Shown: positions 44,232-57,346 of the stretch, piece after piece | Position numbering within the stretch: position 1 is the stretch's first letter | Layout of the letters: each line of letters starts with the position of its first letter | Source of the DNA: Alcanivorax sp. | GTDB lineage: Bacteria; Pseudomonadota; Gammaproteobacteria; Pseudomonadales; Alcanivoracaceae | Reading direction: 5' to 3' | Assembly: GCA_022449455.1 (NCBI GenBank) | Contig: JAKUPL010000012.1 | Coordinates: forward strand, 1 to 64,000 | Length of the DNA: 64,000 bases | Notes under the pieces: generated by a model | Databases searched by the model: none | What the model saw: only the letters and a program-made list of their open reading frames with translations | Told to the model about the DNA's origin: nothing | Translations under genes and position numbers: made by a program

Positions 44232-45168
44232 GCATTCCTGTTATAGCCTCCTCGCCCACGCGACGCATTTCCCCCAGCAAGGCTTCCGCCGCTTTGGAGA
44301 AGGGCGCGCCTTTGAGGTGGGAGATGCCCACCGGCCCGAAATACAGCGGCGGCGTCACCGGCAGGCGGGCCAACAGGCCGGCCCGCAGATCCGGCGCCAC
44401 CACCCGGGCCGGAAAAGCGCCGATGCAATCGGTCTCCAGAATCAGCGTGCGGTTTCCCGCCACCGAGAGGGATTCACAAGGCGCCGCCGGCAGGTCCAGA
44501 TTCAGATCGAGGAACGCGGCCTCCAACATTTGCCGCAACGTGGTATCCGGCAGTGGCAGTATCCAGGGCCACCCCACCAGCTGCGCCAGCCCTGGCGCCG
44601 CCAGAGCCAGCGCATCGTGGCTTGGACGGACCACGAAGTGAATTTCCTCCTGATAAAACGCTTCCACCGCCAACCCTTCCCGGTAGCGGTAGGCCGGCAA
44701 TCGGCCAACGATAAAGTCCAGACGCCCCTGGTGCAGCGCCGGCACCAGATGCTCATAGGTGCCCTCCACCACGGTGGTGCGGATGCCGGGCAGGCGCCGG
44801 TGCAAGCGGGCAATGGCACGCGGCAGCAACTGGGCACTGCCGGCCAGCAGCGCCCCGGCTACCACATGCCCGCTAAGGCCCTCGCGGGCATCGTGGATTT
44901 CCTGCTCGACCTGCTCGAGTTGGGAAAAGACCCGTTTGGCGTGGCCGGCCAGCATGCGGCCGAAATCGGTGACATGGGTGCCGCGACTGTTGCGTACGAA
45001 CAGAGCGACTCCCAGGTCGGCTTCCACTTCGTTGATGATCTTGCTGATGGCGGGCTGACTCAGGCCAACGCGCTCGCTGGCCTTGACCAGACTGGCGCTG
45101 TCGGCGACCGCCAGAATGACTCTCAACTGCTGCAATTTAACCCGCCGTGTCCATCCGGGGTCCGGCAT
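44215..45168 (-). CDS. LysR-family transcriptional regulator
   Basis: The 317-residue protein starts at 45168 (MPDPGWTRRVKLQQLRVILA) with GAGGAG upstream; the frame before it is not LysR-like. The N-terminal winged helix spans about residues 10-70 (SLVKASERVGLSQPAISKII, then NEVEADLGVALFVRNSRGTH). A periplasmic-binding-protein-like effector domain follows (GHVVAGALLAGSAQLLPRAI onward). The sequence is close to the GbpR/PcaQ/CbrA type, which senses aromatic or sugar acids. It is transcribed in the same direction as, and just upstream of, the aldolase-TRAP operon, its likely target. Confidence 0.9.
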   Translation of the reverse strand: MPDPGWTRRVKLQQLRVILAVADSASLVKASERVGLSQPAISKIINEVEADLGVALFVRNSRGTHVTDFGRMLAGHAKRVFSQLEQVEQEIHDAREGLSGHVVAGALLAGSAQLLPRAIARLHRRLPGIRTTVVEGTYEHLVPALHQGRLDFIVGRLPAYRYREGLAVEAFYQEEIHFVVRPSHDALALAAPGLAQLVGWPWILPLPDTTLRQMLEAAFLDLNLDLPAAPCESLSVAGNRTLILETDCIGAFPARVVAPDLRAGLLARLPVTPPLYFGPVGISHLKGAPFSKAAEALLGEMRRVGEEAITGMHSGKQ

Positions 45169-45240
45169 GCCACGCTCCTCTTCTCGTGCGGGGCCGGGCG
45201 GCCCGCCCACTGTCGCCAGTGTAGCGTATTGCCGGTGATA

Positions 45241-45294
45241 CCGGCTGAAGCCACTACAGAAAGCCATGGCTCCCGGTAGCGGCGGCTTCAGCAC
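45241..45294. repeat. Degenerate REP-like inverted pair downstream of panE-like gene
   Basis: CCGGCTGAAGCCACTAC faces GTAGCGGCGGCTTCAGC across a 17-base centre. The core GGCTTCAGC is shared with Pseudomonas-type REP sequences and the zipA match. It lies between the panE-like stop (45329) and the lysR start. Confidence 0.45.
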
Positions 45295-45328
45295 CATTGT
45301 CGAGGGCGGCGTACCGCGTCCAGCAGGT

Positions 45329-46249
45329 TCAGGCGCGCATGCGCAGCGCCGCCAGCATGGTTTCCAAGCGCGGCACGGCCACGCCATGCTTATCGGCGAT
45401 GGCCACCACGTTGCCGAGAATCGCGTCCAGCTCGATGGGCCGGTCGTTCAGATAATCCAGCGCCATGCTGTTCTTGTAGGCCGGCATCTTGCGGGTGCCT
45501 TCGATGTTGCTGTCCGGCAGCTGCGGCGGCAGCGGGTAGCCGTCGGCGGCGGCGGTGGCCATCACCTCGTCCATCAGTTCACGCACCAGTTTCTCGCCGC
45601 CCGGCGCGTCCAGCATGGTCAGGGTGTCGGCGCCGTTGGCCAGTACCGAGAGCGGGTTGAAGGGCGTGTTCCAGACGCATTTGAGCCAGCGCTCGCGGAC
45701 CACGTCGTCGGCCAGCTTGATGTCGATGCCGCCGGCCACGAACAGATCCCGCAGCGCTTCACAGTGCGCGTCGACCCCCTTCGGGAAACGGCCCATTACC
45801 AGCCGGCCATAGGCGTTGTGCTTGATGCGGCCCGGCCCCTGGCGGCTCACCGCCACGAACGCCAGACAGCTGATGATCGGGTTGTCCGGGTAGGCGTCCG
45901 CCAGTTCCCGCTCGATGTCCAGACCGTTCTGGATCAGTACGATGCGGGTGCCCTTCCCCACCCAGGGTTTGACCAGGGCCGCGCGGTCGCTGCCGGGCAG
46001 CACCTTGGTGGCGAGGATCACATAGTCCGGCACCGCGTCCGGCGCATCGCCGTCCTTGTAGAGGTGGTCCGGCGTCCAGGAAATGTCCCCCAGCGGGCTT
46101 TCGAACTGAAAGCCGTTGGCTTTGATGGCGTCGTATTCGGAACGCACCACGGCGCTCACGGTGCAGCCGGCGCGTTTGAGGATCGCGCCGTAGAAGCTGC
46201 CAATGGCGCCGGCGCCGATGATCAGAGCATGGGGTTGGGAATCGGTCAT
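45329..46249 (-). CDS. Ketopantoate reductase family protein (PanE/ApbA-like)
   Basis: This NADPH-dependent reductase of 306 residues has the Rossmann start ALIIGAGAIGSFYGAILKRA and a C-terminal helical ApbA_C domain (RWLKCVWNTPFNPLSVLANG, the lysine/asparagine-containing motif). True PanE makes pantoate for CoA synthesis. The genome context (reductase and efflux pump) suggests a paralogue acting on another 2-oxo or 3-oxo acid, so no gene symbol is given. The start at 46249 overlaps the MFS stop (TGATG); in-frame sequence further upstream lies inside the MFS gene and is not coding. It is last in a three-gene unit. Confidence 0.85.
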   Translation of the reverse strand: MTDSQPHALIIGAGAIGSFYGAILKRAGCTVSAVVRSEYDAIKANGFQFESPLGDISWTPDHLYKDGDAPDAVPDYVILATKVLPGSDRAALVKPWVGKGTRIVLIQNGLDIERELADAYPDNPIISCLAFVAVSRQGPGRIKHNAYGRLVMGRFPKGVDAHCEALRDLFVAGGIDIKLADDVVRERWLKCVWNTPFNPLSVLANGADTLTMLDAPGGEKLVRELMDEVMATAAADGYPLPPQLPDSNIEGTRKMPAYKNSMALDYLNDRPIELDAILGNVVAIADKHGVAVPRLETMLAALRMRA

Positions 46250-47697
46250 CAGGATTTCTCCGCGTGCAAACGTCGCTCGCCCCGGCGCAGCGCGCGCAGG
46301 GGCCAGAAGCCAAGTACGAAAACAATAAACAGCATCAGATAGGCATCGTCGAAGCCCACCTCGAAGGCGCGGGGGTGGCCGGCCTCCGGGTAAGCCTGCC
46401 AGTACCGGTCGGAAAAGAATTGTACGCAGATGGCGCACAGGTTGATGCCCAGGGCACCGCCGATCTGGCGACCGAAGTTGATGATGCCGGAGCCCTGGGA
46501 AATCAGCGCCGGCGGCAACATCATCAGGCTGCCGGTGGTCACCGGCGGCATCATCAGGCCCATGGCCAGCCGCGCCAGCACCGCCCAGGTCACCAGCCAC
46601 ACGCCGGCGGTGGTCGGGTCGGCGGCGCGCATCAGCACCATGCTGGCGATGAAGAACAGCAGGCCGGTGGCCACCAGACCGGTGAGCGGCATGCGGTCGG
46701 TGAGGTAGCCGACGAACGGGAAGATGAACGCCATGGCCAGCCCGGCGGGCATCAGCATCAAGCCGGAGGCGGAGGCGCTGAACCCGGACACCTGCTGAAA
46801 ATAGAGCGGGAACATATAGGTGGAGGCGAATACTCCGGCGCCGATCGCCATGGACAGCAGAAAGCCGCCGCCGAAACCGGGGGTGGCGAACACCCGCAGG
46901 TCAAACAGCGGATGGGTGGCGCGCCGTTGCCAGAGCACGAAGGCGATCAGCAACAGCGGGCCGCCCACCAGGGCACTGAACAGCCAGGGCTCCAGCCAGC
47001 CGCGCCGCAGCCCGGAGGCCATCGCCCACAGGGTGGCGGTGAGCCCCAGGCTGAGCAACGCCAGCCCGGCCCAGTCCAGACGCGGTGCTTCCGGCTCCCG
47101 GTGATTGGGCAGAAAGGCCCGTCCCAGGGCCATCGCCACGGCGCAGGCCGGCAGCACCACGAAGAAGGTGGCGCGCCAGGACCAGGCGTCCACCAGCAGG
47201 CCGCCCAGGGCCGGCGCGATGGCCGGTCCCAGGATCACGCCCATGCCATAGATGCCCATGGCCTGGCCGCGCTTGTGCAGCGGGAACACCTGGAAGATGG
47301 TGATCATGGCCAGCGGCTGAATCATGCCGGCCATCACCCCTTGGATTACCCGCGCCAGCACCAGCACCGGAAAACCGTTGGCGAACCCACCCAGCAGGGA
47401 CGCGGCCACGAACACGCCCATGGCGAGCAGGAAGGCGCCACGGGAACCAAAGCGGGCCACCGCCCAGGCGTTGAGCAGCATGCCCACGGTCATCGCCGCC
47501 AGAAAACCGGTGGCGAGCCAATGGACCTGGTCCTGCTCCAGCGCGTATTGGGTCATGATCGACGGCACCGCCACATTGATAATGGTGGAAGCCAGCACCA
47601 CGGACAGGGTGCCGAGCATCACCGTGACGGTGGCGAACCATCGATAACGGGGGCCGTGGCGCTCGAACAGACGCGCCACGGCGGGATTGTCGGACAT
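46249..47697 (-). CDS. DHA2-family MFS efflux transporter
   Basis: This inner-membrane drug/proton antiporter has 482 residues and 14 predicted helices. The DHA2 (EmrB/QacA) marks are visible: TIINVAVPSIMTQYALEQDQ in helix 1, the WLATGFLAAMTVGMLLNAWA segment, motif A-like ARFGSRGAF and motif C-like GMGVILGPAIAPALGGLLVD. It ends RRLHAEKS. It begins 10 bases after the CurA-like gene and overlaps the start of the PanE-like gene, so all three are cotranscribed. No membrane-fusion partner is adjacent. The substrate is unknown. Confidence 0.9.
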   Translation of the reverse strand: MSDNPAVARLFERHGPRYRWFATVTVMLGTLSVVLASTIINVAVPSIMTQYALEQDQVHWLATGFLAAMTVGMLLNAWAVARFGSRGAFLLAMGVFVAASLLGGFANGFPVLVLARVIQGVMAGMIQPLAMITIFQVFPLHKRGQAMGIYGMGVILGPAIAPALGGLLVDAWSWRATFFVVLPACAVAMALGRAFLPNHREPEAPRLDWAGLALLSLGLTATLWAMASGLRRGWLEPWLFSALVGGPLLLIAFVLWQRRATHPLFDLRVFATPGFGGGFLLSMAIGAGVFASTYMFPLYFQQVSGFSASASGLMLMPAGLAMAFIFPFVGYLTDRMPLTGLVATGLLFFIASMVLMRAADPTTAGVWLVTWAVLARLAMGLMMPPVTTGSLMMLPPALISQGSGIINFGRQIGGALGINLCAICVQFFSDRYWQAYPEAGHPRAFEVGFDDAYLMLFIVFVLGFWPLRALRRGERRLHAEKS

Positions 47698-47707
47698 CGG
47701 GAAACCG

Positions 47708-48739
<1,032 letters not shown>

Positions 48740-48775
48740 GATGCTCTCTCCCGATAAATTTGTTGTTTAATATGA

Positions 48776-48876
48776 GTTGAAAGTTAAAAGTTAAAAGTGA
48801 CAAGCGCGGGCAGGGCCGTGCCGGGGGGGCAATAGCACTCGCCGCGTTTCAACTTTTAACTTTTAACTTTCAACTA
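48776..48876. repeat. Heptad-repeat inverted element upstream of the CurA-like gene
   Basis: The left arm (48776-48803) is GTTGAAA, GTTAAAA, GTTAAAA, GTGACAA. The right arm (48847-48876), read inverted, is GTTGAAA, GTTAAAA, GTTAAAA, GTTGAAA. The centre is GC-rich. The terminator at 48877-48906 directly adjoins the right arm. Confidence 0.82.
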
Positions 48877-48906
48877 AAAAGGGCGGCCCGCGGGCCGCCC
48901 TTTTTG
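48877..48906 (-). terminator. Perfect palindromic terminator after the pim-like operon
   Basis: Thirty bases form an exact palindrome: an A tract, GGGCGGCCCGC, its complement, then a T tract. It follows the stop codon (48908) of the small acyl-CoA dehydrogenase subunit gene and would work in both directions. Confidence 0.92.
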
Positions 48907-48907
48907 G

Positions 48908-50059
48908 TTACGCCGCGTGGTCGTCCACGTCGATCAGCGTTTCCAGGATACCCAGGTGGTATTCCCGGTCGCCGAACCAGTGGTCGATCATCACGATGCG
49001 CTTGGCGTAATGGGAGACCGGGGTCTCTTCCATCATGCCCATGCCACCGAACAGCTGGATCGCTTCCTCGGCCACCTTGCGGCCGGATTTGCCGACCTGG
49101 GCCTTGGCCGCGGAGATGCGCTTCTTGCGCAGGTCCGCCGGCGCGTCCAGGCTGCAGGCCGCCAGCATGGTGATGGAGCGCACTTTTTCCAGTTCCATGC
49201 GCATTTCCACCATGCGGTGCTGCAGCGCCTGGAACTTGCCGATCGGCACGCCGAACTGCTGACGTTCCTTGATGTAGTCCAGGGTCTGGTCGCAGGCCAC
49301 TTCCATGGCGCCGGCGGCTTCCGCGCACAGGGTGATCAGGCCCAGATCCAGGGTCGCTTCCAGGGCGTCGATGGCCTTGCCTTCCTCGCCCAGCAGGGCG
49401 TCACCGCCCACCTTGACGTTGCTCAGGGTGATCTCGGCGGCGCGCAGGCCGTCGATGGTCGCGTAGCCCTTGCGGGTCACGCCGTCCGCGTCGGCGGGCA
49501 CGATAAAGGCACTGAGGCCGTCCCGGTCACCGGCGCTGCCGGCGGTCCGGGCGATCACCACCAGCTGGTCGGCGCTGTCACCGTGCAGCACCACGGCCTT
49601 CTCGCCGCTCAGCACGTAGCCGTCACCGTCCTTCTTGGCACTGGTATCGACCACGGTGTGGTCGTAGCGGCCCTGGGGCTCGTAGGCGGCCAGCGCGAAG
49701 CGGGTTTCACCGCCGATGATCGCTGCCACCCACTGTTCCTTCTGGGCGTCGTTGCCGAGCTTGTCGATCAGGGTGCCGGACAGCACCACGGTGGCCAGGT
49801 AGGGCTCCACCACCAGGCCGCGACCGAACCCTTCGGCCACCACCATCAGTTCCGGGCCGCCGCCGTTGAAGCCGCCGGCTTCCTCGGAGAAGGGCACGCC
49901 CAGCAGGCCGAGCTCGGCGAACTGGTTCCACATGTCGGCGCTGAAGCCCTGCTCAGACTCCAGGATCTTGTTGCGCGCGTCGAAGGTATAGGTGTCACGG
50001 ACCAGACGACCCACGGTCTCCTCGAGCATGCGCTGCTCGTCGTTGAGTTTGAAATCCAT
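48908..50059 (-). CDS. Acyl-CoA dehydrogenase, small-subunit type (PimD-like)
   Basis: The 383-residue ACAD homologue is diverged: the middle domain reads FALAAYEPQGRYDHTVVD rather than the usual C-x-T-E-P motif. The C-terminal domain has EAIQLFGGMGMMEETPVSHY (a GG-G-x-x-E variant) and RIVMIDHWFGDREYHLGILE in place of a normal catalytic E-G-T-x-Q stretch. Such proteins pair with a large subunit, as in the PimC/PimD pimeloyl-CoA dehydrogenase, where only the complex is active. It lies 13 bases after the large-subunit gene, and a perfect terminator follows. The heteromer would oxidise dicarboxyl- or bulky acyl-CoA. Confidence 0.88.
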   Translation of the reverse strand: MDFKLNDEQRMLEETVGRLVRDTYTFDARNKILESEQGFSADMWNQFAELGLLGVPFSEEAGGFNGGGPELMVVAEGFGRGLVVEPYLATVVLSGTLIDKLGNDAQKEQWVAAIIGGETRFALAAYEPQGRYDHTVVDTSAKKDGDGYVLSGEKAVVLHGDSADQLVVIARTAGSAGDRDGLSAFIVPADADGVTRKGYATIDGLRAAEITLSNVKVGGDALLGEEGKAIDALEATLDLGLITLCAEAAGAMEVACDQTLDYIKERQQFGVPIGKFQALQHRMVEMRMELEKVRSITMLAACSLDAPADLRKKRISAAKAQVGKSGRKVAEEAIQLFGGMGMMEETPVSHYAKRIVMIDHWFGDREYHLGILETLIDVDDHAA

Positions 50060-50072
50060 GTTGGTCGACTCC

Positions 50073-51272
50073 TTACAGTCCGAGAATCATCTTGGAGATG
50101 ATGTTCTTCTGAATTTCGTTGGAGCCCCCGAAGATGGAGAGCTTGCGGAAATTGAAGTAGCGGCTGGCCACGGAGGCGGCGAATTCCGGACCCACGTAGG
50201 GGCCTTCGAAATCGCCCTCCAGCTCCTCGGGGAGGAACGGCAGCGCGTGGGGACCGGCGGCGCGGCGGAACAGATCGGTGATCTCCTGGCGCAGCTCGGT
50301 GCCCATGATCTTCAGGAAGGAGCTTTCCGCCCCGGGCACGCCGCCGGCCTCGGCGGCCGCCACGGTGCGCAGGTTGGTCATCTCCAGGGACATCAGCTCC
50401 ATTTCCACGTCGGCCAGGCGGGCGCGGAAGTGCGGTTCCTCGATCAGCGGCTTGCCGTTGACCTGCTGCTCCCGGGCCACCTGCTTGAGGTGCGCCAGGG
50501 CCGCCTTGGAGGAGCCCACGCCGGCGATGCCGGTGCGCTCGAAGGTGAGCAGGTACTTGGCGCAGGTCCAGCCCTTGTTCTCCTCGCCGACCAGGTTCTC
50601 CACCGGCACCTTGACGTCGTCGAAGAACACTTCGTTCACTTCGTGCTCGCCGTCCAGGGTGATCAGCGGGCGCACCGTGATGCCCTCGCTCTTCTCCATG
50701 TCGATGAGCAGGAAGGAAATGCCTTCCTGTTTCTTGGCGTCCGGGTCGGTGCGCACCAGGCAGAAAATCATGTTGGCGTGCTGACCAAGGGTGGTCCAGG
50801 TCTTCTGGCCATTGACGATGTAGTGGTCACCGTCACGCACCGCGCGGGTTTTCAGGCCGGCCAGGTCGGAACCGGCGCCGGGCTCGGAGTAACCCTGGCA
50901 CCACCAGTCGTCGCTGCGCAGGATGCGCGGCAGGTAGTGGTCCTTCTGTTCCTGGGTGCCGAACTTGATGATCACCGGGGCGACCATGTTGACGCCGAAC
51001 GGCAGCACCGTGGGGGCGCCGGCTTCCGCGCACTCTTCCTCGAAGATGTGCTTCTGGATCGGGCTCCAGCCAGTGCCGCCGTGTTCCTTCGGCCAGTGCA
51101 GGGCCAGCCAGCCCTGCTCGTTGAGAATCTTCTGCCAGCGGATGGTGTCTTCCTTGCCCAGGCGCTTGTGCTCTTTCACCTTGCGGGAAATGTCCGCCGG
51201 CAGCTTGTCGTTCAGGAAGCCGCGTACTTCATCGCGAAAGGCGCGCTCTTCCGGGGTGTAATTAATATCCAT
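50073..51272 (-). CDS. Acyl-CoA dehydrogenase, large-subunit type (PimC-like)
   Basis: The 399-residue ACAD has the family start MDINYTPEERAFRDEVRGFL, the FAD/substrate motif CQGYSEPGAGSDLAGLKTRA, and VNGQKTWTTLGQHANMIF. The C-terminal region has FRKLSIFGGSNEIQKNIISK, which replaces the usual EGT with GGS before N-E-I-Q, as in two-subunit enzymes such as PimC. It is 22 bases downstream of the fused hydratase/dehydrogenase gene and 13 bases upstream of the small subunit gene. The function inferred is the first beta-oxidation step of the operon's CoA substrate. Confidence 0.9.
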   Translation of the reverse strand: MDINYTPEERAFRDEVRGFLNDKLPADISRKVKEHKRLGKEDTIRWQKILNEQGWLALHWPKEHGGTGWSPIQKHIFEEECAEAGAPTVLPFGVNMVAPVIIKFGTQEQKDHYLPRILRSDDWWCQGYSEPGAGSDLAGLKTRAVRDGDHYIVNGQKTWTTLGQHANMIFCLVRTDPDAKKQEGISFLLIDMEKSEGITVRPLITLDGEHEVNEVFFDDVKVPVENLVGEENKGWTCAKYLLTFERTGIAGVGSSKAALAHLKQVAREQQVNGKPLIEEPHFRARLADVEMELMSLEMTNLRTVAAAEAGGVPGAESSFLKIMGTELRQEITDLFRRAAGPHALPFLPEELEGDFEGPYVGPEFAASVASRYFNFRKLSIFGGSNEIQKNIISKMILGL

Positions 51273-51294
51273 AGTGTCCTCTCTCTAGCGGGGC

Positions 51295-53379
<2,085 letters not shown>

Positions 53380-53509
53380 GATGCCTCCTTCAGCGGAAGA
53401 CCCCGGAAATGTCTTTTTTCGCCATGTTTCCGGCGTCTCCGGCGGCCTTGAAAAGGGTTAAAGTGCAGGCCCACCAGTATAGGAAAAACGGGCCTTTTAT
53501 CAATAATTT

Positions 53510-53522
53510 GAAACTTGGTTTT
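53510..53522. promoter_or_regulatory. GAAAC-N3-GTTTC-like site upstream of the PimF-like gene
   Basis: GAAACTTGGTTTT matches nine of the ten palindrome arm positions of GAAAC-N3-GTTTC. Two similar sites occur at 35284 and 58373. It sits in an AT-rich stretch between the livJ terminator and the PimF-like gene, where its promoter should lie. Confidence 0.4.
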
Positions 53523-53561
53523 ATCTAGCGGACGAACGGTCAGGGTCCGTTTCGCGCAATC

Positions 53562-53588
53562 AAAAAGGGCACCCGACCGGGTGCCCTT
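53562..53588 (-). terminator. Rho-independent terminator of livJ
   Basis: On the minus strand, AAGGGCACCCGGTCGGGTGC closes as a 10-pair stem and is followed by CCC and a T tract. It lies 25 bases after the livJ stop, so the PimF-like gene is likely to have its own promoter. Confidence 0.9.
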
Positions 53589-53612
53589 CTGATTTCCGCG
53601 CGATATCGTGGC

Positions 53613-54776
53613 TTACTCTTTGTAGTCCCGGGTTTCGCGGATCACTACCTTGCCGTCTTTCACTTCGGCGATCTGCGGCTCGGCGCCCAGGTTGCCGTCG
53701 TCGGTGATGGCGGTCACGTCATAGGGATTGTGCTTCGGATCCACGTCCTTCAGCGCTTCCGGAATGGCGGCGCGGATGGCGGCGGGATCGTCCACGGAAC
53801 CGGCTTCCTGCATGGCGTGCATCAGCAGGTACATGGCGAAGTAGTGGTAAGCGGTTTCCGAGGTGGCCACGCCGTCATGCTTTTCCGTCCACAGCTTCAC
53901 GAAACGCTCGGCGCCCGGGGTGTTGTAGTCGGCCAGCGGCACCACGCCCACGGAGCCTTCCAGGGACTCGAGACCACCGGACACCTTGGCCACTTCGTCG
54001 ATCTTGGCCTGATCCATGATCACGAAGCCGCCCTTGAAGCCCAGCTCGCGCGCCTGACGCACCACCAGACCGGTGGGCTCGGAGGCGCCACCCACGAACA
54101 TCACGTCCGGCTTCTCGGCCAGCACCTTGCTCACGCCGGTGTAGTAATCGGCGGACTTGTTGTAGTCCATCGGGTTGGTGGCAACCACTTCACCGCCCAT
54201 CTTGCGCCATACCGGCACGAATTCCTTGGTCCAGTACTTGGCGTAGTCGTGGGTGGCGTTGGCCACCGCCATGTTCTTGCCGAAGCGGTCCATGGTGATC
54301 TTGGCGAACGGCACCAGGTAGTCGGTGAAGTTCGGCGGAATCTTCACGGTCAGCTTGTTGCCCTTGGCGGTTACCGCCGGCACCGAGGTGTAGGACATCA
54401 CCAGGAAGCCGTCGCGCTCGTTGAACGCCTGCAGGGCGAAGGTACCGCCGGAGTGCGGGGTAAAGATGATCGGCGCCTTGTACTGCTGCACCAGACGCTT
54501 GCCGTTCACCGCCGCCTGGCTGGGCGAGTATTTGTCGTCCAGGGCTTCGATCTTGATGGTGTAGTTCTCACCGTCCACGTCGAAGCCGCCGGCCTCGTTG
54601 ATTTCGGTGGCGGCCATGCGCAGGCCTTCCACGGTGTTTTCACCGTACAGGGCGGCGCCGCCGCTGAGCGGGCCGGTGAAACCGATGGTCACTTCTTCCG
54701 CCTGGGCCACGCCGCCCAGGGTCAGCGCCACGGCGCTGGCGACCGCGAGGCGTCGAAAGGTTCGGGTCAATTTCAT
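53613..54776 (-). CDS. ABC transporter substrate-binding protein (LivJ/branched-chain amino acid type)
   Basis: This periplasmic receptor of 387 residues has a signal peptide ending AQA at about residue 26 (MKLTRTFRRLAVASAVALTL). The Peripla_BP_6 domain follows (VTIGFTGPLSGGAALYGENT, NEAGGFDVDGENYTIKIEAL, GVVPLADYNTPGAERFV). The start at 54776 has GGGAGAG upstream. Liv-type receptors in such loci often bind aromatic or dicarboxylic acids rather than amino acids. Neighbouring CoA-ligase and pim-like genes support that here. It is last after livH-livM-livG-livF, 72 bases from livF, and followed by a terminator. Confidence 0.9.
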   Translation of the reverse strand: MKLTRTFRRLAVASAVALTLGGVAQAEEVTIGFTGPLSGGAALYGENTVEGLRMAATEINEAGGFDVDGENYTIKIEALDDKYSPSQAAVNGKRLVQQYKAPIIFTPHSGGTFALQAFNERDGFLVMSYTSVPAVTAKGNKLTVKIPPNFTDYLVPFAKITMDRFGKNMAVANATHDYAKYWTKEFVPVWRKMGGEVVATNPMDYNKSADYYTGVSKVLAEKPDVMFVGGASEPTGLVVRQARELGFKGGFVIMDQAKIDEVAKVSGGLESLEGSVGVVPLADYNTPGAERFVKLWTEKHDGVATSETAYHYFAMYLLMHAMQEAGSVDDPAAIRAAIPEALKDVDPKHNPYDVTAITDDGNLGAEPQIAEVKDGKVVIRETRDYKE

Positions 54777-54848
54777 GATGCTGTTCTCTCCCAATGTTTT
54801 TTGTGGGGGTATTGTTGTGTTGATGAACTGCTTTTTCTTTGATTCGGA

Positions 54849-55542
54849 TCAGGCACCGATGTACGCCTTGCGCACCGCCTCATTGCCGAGCATGGCTTCG
54901 CGGTCCCCTTCCATCACCAGGCGACCGTTTTCGATCACGTAGGCGCGGGTGGCGATTTTCAGCGCCGCGAAGGCATTCTGTTCCGCCAGCAGCACCGTGG
55001 TGCCCTCGCGGTTGATGGACTGCACGGCCTCGAACACCTGCTTGACCACCAGCGGCGCCAGCCCCAGGGACGGTTCATCCAGCATCAGCAGCTTGGGACG
55101 GCCCATCAGAGCGCGACCGATCGCCACCATCTGCTGCTGACCGCCACTGAGCGAGCCCGCCGCATCGTCCTTTTTGTCGTTCAAAATCGGGAACATTTCA
55201 AGGACATGATCCAATGTTTTTTTCATACCGGCGCGATCACGGCGGTGCACATAACCGCCCAGCATCAGATTTTTCAGCACCGACATTTCCGGAAACAGCT
55301 TGCGGCCCTCCGGACATTGCACCACGCCGGCCTGCACCAGCGCCGACGGTTTCTTGCCGGTAACGTCCTCGCCGTTGAGGCTGATGCGTCCGGCGCTGGC
55401 CTTGAGCAGGCCGCTGATGGTGTTGAACAGGGTGGACTTGCCGGCGCCATTGGCGCCCAACAGCACCACCAGCTCGCCCGCCTCCACGTTCATGGAGACG
55501 CTGTCCAGGGCCTTGAAGCCTTCGTAGCGGGCGTCAACGTTC

Positions 55543-55565
<23 letters not shown>
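54849..55565 (-). CDS. livF: ABC transporter ATP-binding protein LivF-type
   Basis: This 238-residue ATPase energises the Liv-type importer. Walker [10 protein letters not shown] is at residues 37-44, the signature [16 protein letters not shown] near 141, Walker [17 protein letters not shown] near 160 and a switch-region histidine-equivalent glutamine in [11 protein letters not shown]. The C-terminus [20 protein letters not shown] with KAYIGA is the usual LivF ending. Its start overlaps the end of livG by 23 bases; a start at 55556 ([13 protein letters not shown]) is also possible. Confidence 0.94.
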
Positions 55566-56317
<752 letters not shown>

Positions 56318-56325
<8 letters not shown>

Positions 56326-57346
56326 GGGTGCCGGCCTCCTCGGAATTCTTGTTCTCGACGCGGGACGCGCTCTGTTTGGCCGGTGCCTTGCTGGCCAGCC
56401 GGCGGCCACGCCAGGTCAGGAAGGTGCCGACGATGCCGCGCGGCATGAAGATCACCAACACCACCAGCAGCGGCCCGAACACGATCATCCGGTACTCCTC
56501 GAAGGACTGCACCGCCTGGGTGATCCAGGTGATCAGCAGGGTGCCCACCAGCGGTCCCATCAGGGTGCCGATGCCGCCCACCAGCAGATAGGTGATGACG
56601 TCGAAGGTGTGGGTGATCTCGGCCAGATCCGGGCCGATGAACCGCACCACCCCGGCCAGCAGCGCGCCGGCCAGACCGGCGTAGGTGGTGGACAGCACGA
56701 ACGCCAGCACCTTGTTGCGCATCAGGTTGATGCCGAGGGACTGGGCCAGGTCGTCGCTGATGCGGATCGCCAGGAAGGTACGGCCCACCAGCGAGCGGGA
56801 GATGCGGCTGATCAGCCAGATCGCCAGCACCAGGAAGAACAGCACCAGGTAGTAGAACGGAATGGTCTCGGTGAAATCCACCAGGCCGAAGCCTTCCGGC
56901 GGCGCGATGCTGATCACGCCCAGGGTACCGTGGGTCAGCTCTTCCCACTTTTCGATAAGCAGGTAGATGATGAAGCCCACGCACAGGGTGAAGATGGCGA
57001 AGTAATGTTCCTTCAGGCGCAGGGATACGATGCCCACCAGGAAACCGAGCACCGCGCCGATCACGCCGGCGGCGATGAACGCCGGCCAGAACGGCCAGCC
57101 GTAATCCACGGTGAGCAGGCCCACGGCATAGGCGCCGATGGCGAAGAAGCCGCCGTGGGCCAGGTTCAGCTGCCCGCAATAGCCGGTGATGATGTTCAGG
57201 CCGTACACCGCGATGGCCCAGACAAAGGCCAGCGCCATCACGTAGATCTGGTATTCACTGCTGGCCACCAGCGGGAACAGGATACCCGCCGCCAGCAGCA
57301 CGATTTTCATGGCCGGGCTGGCGAGGAAGTTCATGACGCGGTCCAT
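56318..57346 (-). CDS. livM: ABC transporter permease LivM-type
   Basis: This inner-membrane channel subunit has 342 residues and about 9-10 helices. Family motifs are AVYGLNIITGYCGQLNLAHG near residues 48-67 (G-x-x-S/N-L-G/A-H-G), the EAA-like loop RISDDLAQSLGINLMRNKVL, and LVGGIGTLMGPLVGTLLI. The hydrophilic C-terminal tail (KQSASRVENKNSEEAGTHG) is unremarkable. The start at 57346 overlaps the livH stop by one base (TAATG), and the end overlaps livG, so translation is coupled. Confidence 0.94.

Noticed and set aside
45329-46600. A long frame extending the PanE-like protein into the MFS gene
   Set aside because: The conserved GAGAIG start follows the ATG at 46249 directly; the extension is Arg/Gly/Pro-rich shadow sequence of the MFS gene.
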